Positions 62,190 to 64,000 of a stretch of 64,000 nt of DNA are shown here, one piece after another. Under the pieces are notes generated by a model. It saw only the letters and a list, made by a program, of their open reading frames with translations, did not search any database and was not told the origin of the DNA. Within the stretch, counting starts at the first letter, position 1. Every line of letters starts with the position of its first letter. The DNA is from Sulfopaludibacter sp963815475. GTDB taxonomy: Bacteria; Acidobacteriota; Terriglobia; Bryobacterales; Bryobacteraceae. A program made the translations under genes and the position numbers. The stretch is from positions 992,001 to 1,056,000 of the forward strand of contig CAWFHD010000001.1 of NCBI GenBank assembly GCA_963815475.1, given 5' to 3'.

Positions 62190-63137
62190 ATGAACGGCGG
62201 ATTCGAAGTCTTTCAGGTAGTCGGTGACCGGGGACGCCAATTGACTCGTCTCAATGCGGACGTCGTATTTTATTTCGATCCGCCGCTAAGCGCCTTTACC
62301 GATTCCGTTGTCGCCGCCATGAAGACGTTCTACGAGCTTTGGCCCCAAAAACAGCTTGCCTGGTATGCAACCGAGACGATGAAGCAGTTCCGGCCAGCAA
62401 CCAGGCAGTCGTACACGCTACCCTCAGTCTGGTGGCAGGATGCTGCGCCTCAGAAGCCCCTGCGTGAACTTTTTCTGAAAGGCGGCGACGCCCATGAATC
62501 GACCGCGACCTCGGGTGTGTTTCTATCCAGCGCTGAGCCAACGAACCGCATTTCCAAGAAGCAGGCGAATTATCTGCGGTTTATCGTGCCGGCCCAGTTT
62601 TTTGCGGCCGAATATCGGAGGTTCGAAGAATTCGTGCTTTCTCTTTGCGGACGACTGCCGTTTGTATCGGGGCACGGCGGATATGTGATCGAAACGAACA
62701 TGTACTATGCGGAACAGGCTCAGGGAGCGGCGTATCCGCTCGCCATGCGTTATCACGCTGTTGATATCGCAACTTTGAGCCGGGCGCCCTGGGCGGTTCG
62801 GGGCGAGCGAATCAAGAACGTGGCGTGGCTTACTCTCGTCGGCACCGAACTGCTGGACAAGTTGGGTGGATTCGGCGCGCTCAAGGCTGGTGCAACCGAA
62901 CGGCTCAAACTGACCGAAACGCCAAATGGAGCCGTGATCCGCGCGGGCGACGCGCCAATACTCGGCGACGTGAATAGACGAGAGAGCCTGATGGCCTATG
63001 TCGATGCATACCGGCTTGTGAAGCCGTTGCACGAAGGCATCGCCACACTCTTTGCGCCGTTCTCTCTCCCAGGGGACCAGGACGAGGTGGCCGCAACCGA
63101 GCGCTGGCTGTTTCGGTTCGCCCAAAAGGCTGGATGA
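62190..63137 (+). CDS. Type VI immunity protein candidate (DUF3396/TsiV-like)
   Basis: 315 residues. The middle part, NYLRFIVPAQFFAAEYRRFEEFVLSLCGRLPFVSGHGGYVIETN, resembles DUF3396 proteins, which I recall as T6SS immunity partners. It lies directly after the nuclease effector gene and overlaps the next gene by four bases (ATGA at 63134-63137), the position expected for an immunity gene. No signal peptide, so it would protect against a toxin acting in the cytoplasm, consistent with a DNase. Confidence 0.75.
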   Translation: MNGGFEVFQVVGDRGRQLTRLNADVVFYFDPPLSAFTDSVVAAMKTFYELWPQKQLAWYATETMKQFRPATRQSYTLPSVWWQDAAPQKPLRELFLKGGDAHESTATSGVFLSSAEPTNRISKKQANYLRFIVPAQFFAAEYRRFEEFVLSLCGRLPFVSGHGGYVIETNMYYAEQAQGAAYPLAMRYHAVDIATLSRAPWAVRGERIKNVAWLTLVGTELLDKLGGFGALKAGATERLKLTETPNGAVIRAGDAPILGDVNRRESLMAYVDAYRLVKPLHEGIATLFAPFSLPGDQDEVAATERWLFRFAQKAG

Positions 63138-63913
63138 CGCCGATGCGCAGCTTTATCTCTAACCTTCCGGATCCCCGGAACCGGTATCGCTGGAACGTCC
63201 GGCTGCAGCCCGATTCTTCCCCCAGGCACACGGAAGCTCTTGCTTCTCTTCTTCGGGAGTTCACCCAATTGGGCGACGCAGGCGCGTTCATCTCCACCTC
63301 AGTCGGGACGGGGTGCGTCATGAAGATCGTTGAAGAGCATATCGACGATGGCTTGGTGGAAGCCCTTGTACATATAGAACAATGCGATTTGAGATACGGC
63401 CGGCCTCTTCGAAATATCGTATTCGGACTGGGAGAGATTCTTCGGAACTCGATAGTGGAAGTCCGCATCGGACCCGCTTCGCCGGATTCGCTTGGACGAA
63501 CGACGCAAATGCAGGTAGACACAGCCGAGGTCCTCAAGGGAACGTTCTACCCTGAGGTGCCGCCGGGCTTTGCAACCCGCATCCAGAAACTGCCTCCCGT
63601 TGATTATCACTCGGGAAGAAGACTGCAATTGCAATATCAAGACAAGTTGCCCATGGAAACTGCACATGGCCTGGTCCAGCTTGTAAGGCGCTGGGGCGCA
63701 ACTATGGTGAGTGCATATCCGAATACCGAGGAGGACCTTCTGAATGGCCAATCCGTCATTCTCAATGCGGAGGGCTGCCTTCACGACGAGTTTACCTTTG
63801 AGGTCCTGATCGACCGATTCTTCGCCGCAGAAGCTGCATTTACGTCTCTGCTGAACCTGCTCATAATCAGAAGCCGTCAGGATGTTGATCTGAGTGCGGC
63901 CGTTGTGGAGTGA
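63134..63913 (+). CDS. Protein of unknown function in the T6SS effector module
   Basis: 259 residues from ATG 63134, coupled by ATGA to the immunity candidate. I do not recognise a family. It is mixed alpha/beta with AFISTSVGTGCVMKIVEEHI and a late RFFAAEAAFTSLLNLLIIRS helix, no signal peptide and no metal-binding motif. Position suggests a second immunity protein, an effector chaperone or a transposed partner. The next gene starts three bases after its stop, so it is part of the same transcript. Confidence 0.65.
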   Translation: MTPMRSFISNLPDPRNRYRWNVRLQPDSSPRHTEALASLLREFTQLGDAGAFISTSVGTGCVMKIVEEHIDDGLVEALVHIEQCDLRYGRPLRNIVFGLGEILRNSIVEVRIGPASPDSLGRTTQMQVDTAEVLKGTFYPEVPPGFATRIQKLPPVDYHSGRRLQLQYQDKLPMETAHGLVQLVRRWGATMVSAYPNTEEDLLNGQSVILNAEGCLHDEFTFEVLIDRFFAAEAAFTSLLNLLIIRSRQDVDLSAAVVE

Positions 63914-63915
63914 CA

Positions 63916-64000
63916 TTGAATCTGGTTGCCAATATCGCGAATCAGTATTGCGAAGAAGCCGGTTTTTTGTGGCTGCGGCGCACTCTGGCGGTTGGTCAGC
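63916..64000 (+). CDS. Start of a TIGR02270-like T6SS-associated protein (3' end outside window)
   Basis: From a TTG at 63916 with GGAG five bases before, 28 residues are visible: MNLVANIANQYCEEAGFLWLRR and so on. The piece EEAGFLWLRRTLAV matches what I know of the beginning of TIGR02270 proteins, HEAT-repeat-like proteins seen in T6SS loci. The call rests on this short segment and could be wrong. Confidence 0.5.
   Translation, partial: MNLVANIANQYCEEAGFLWLRRTLAVGQ

Noticed and set aside
1..64000. tRNA, rRNA or CRISPR genes
   Set aside because: I looked in the intergenic stretches and saw no cloverleaf, rRNA signature or regular repeat-spacer array.

Overview
The window looks like a chromosomal segment from an acidobacterium of the Solibacter/Bryobacter group. 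This is inferred from sequence, not from a search. The evidence is a high-GC genome, a duplicated orphan FtsX-type permease of the acidobacterial (ADOP) kind at 7712-10192, a secreted propeller protein ending in a domain that matches my memory of the 'Solibacter C-terminal' family at 31977-34262, a PEP-CTERM protein, and abundant TPR proteins.

Layout. 1-7591 (minus): one tightly coupled operon of a peptide-type ABC transporter (double ATPase, two permeases, binding protein), then an ECF sigma factor and a TPR protein cut by the window edge. It is separated by a tandem palindromic operator from a divergent ADOP permease. 10278-13731 (minus): polysaccharide export trio (outer-membrane export protein, Wzz-type co-polymerase, BY-kinase). 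14037-15795: an AbiE-type toxin-antitoxin locus in which antitoxin and toxin share one reading frame, preceded by a strong inverted repeat. 16330-20776: membrane histidine kinase and NtrC-type regulator. 21028-30747: mixed housekeeping, secreted and signalling genes, including an SMC-like ATPase coupled to a PP2C phosphatase. 30836-31865: a 1030-bp IS1595-like element with intact ends and an 8-bp target duplication, inserted exactly in the loop of a dispersed REP-like hairpin. 31977-36999: a propeller protein and a large membrane protein.

37028-64000 is a type VI secretion (T6SS) island. A minus-strand block carries a giant Ser/Thr kinase with PEGA-like repeats, an OmpA lipoprotein and a secreted protein. 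A plus-strand block carries tssL, tssM, tssB, tssC, hcp, tssA, tssE, tssF, tssG and vgrG. An effector module follows: a DUF6484-like protein, a DUF2169 protein, a ketosynthase-fold protein lacking its catalytic cysteine, a PAAR-like protein with a PD-(D/E)xK nuclease signature, a DUF3396-type immunity candidate, an unknown protein and the start of a TIGR02270-like gene. tssK, tssJ and tssH are not in the window.

Four genes show single-base frame changes: abiE, the transposase, tssC and tssF. Either the assembly has indel errors or the T6SS and AbiE loci are decaying; raw reads would decide.
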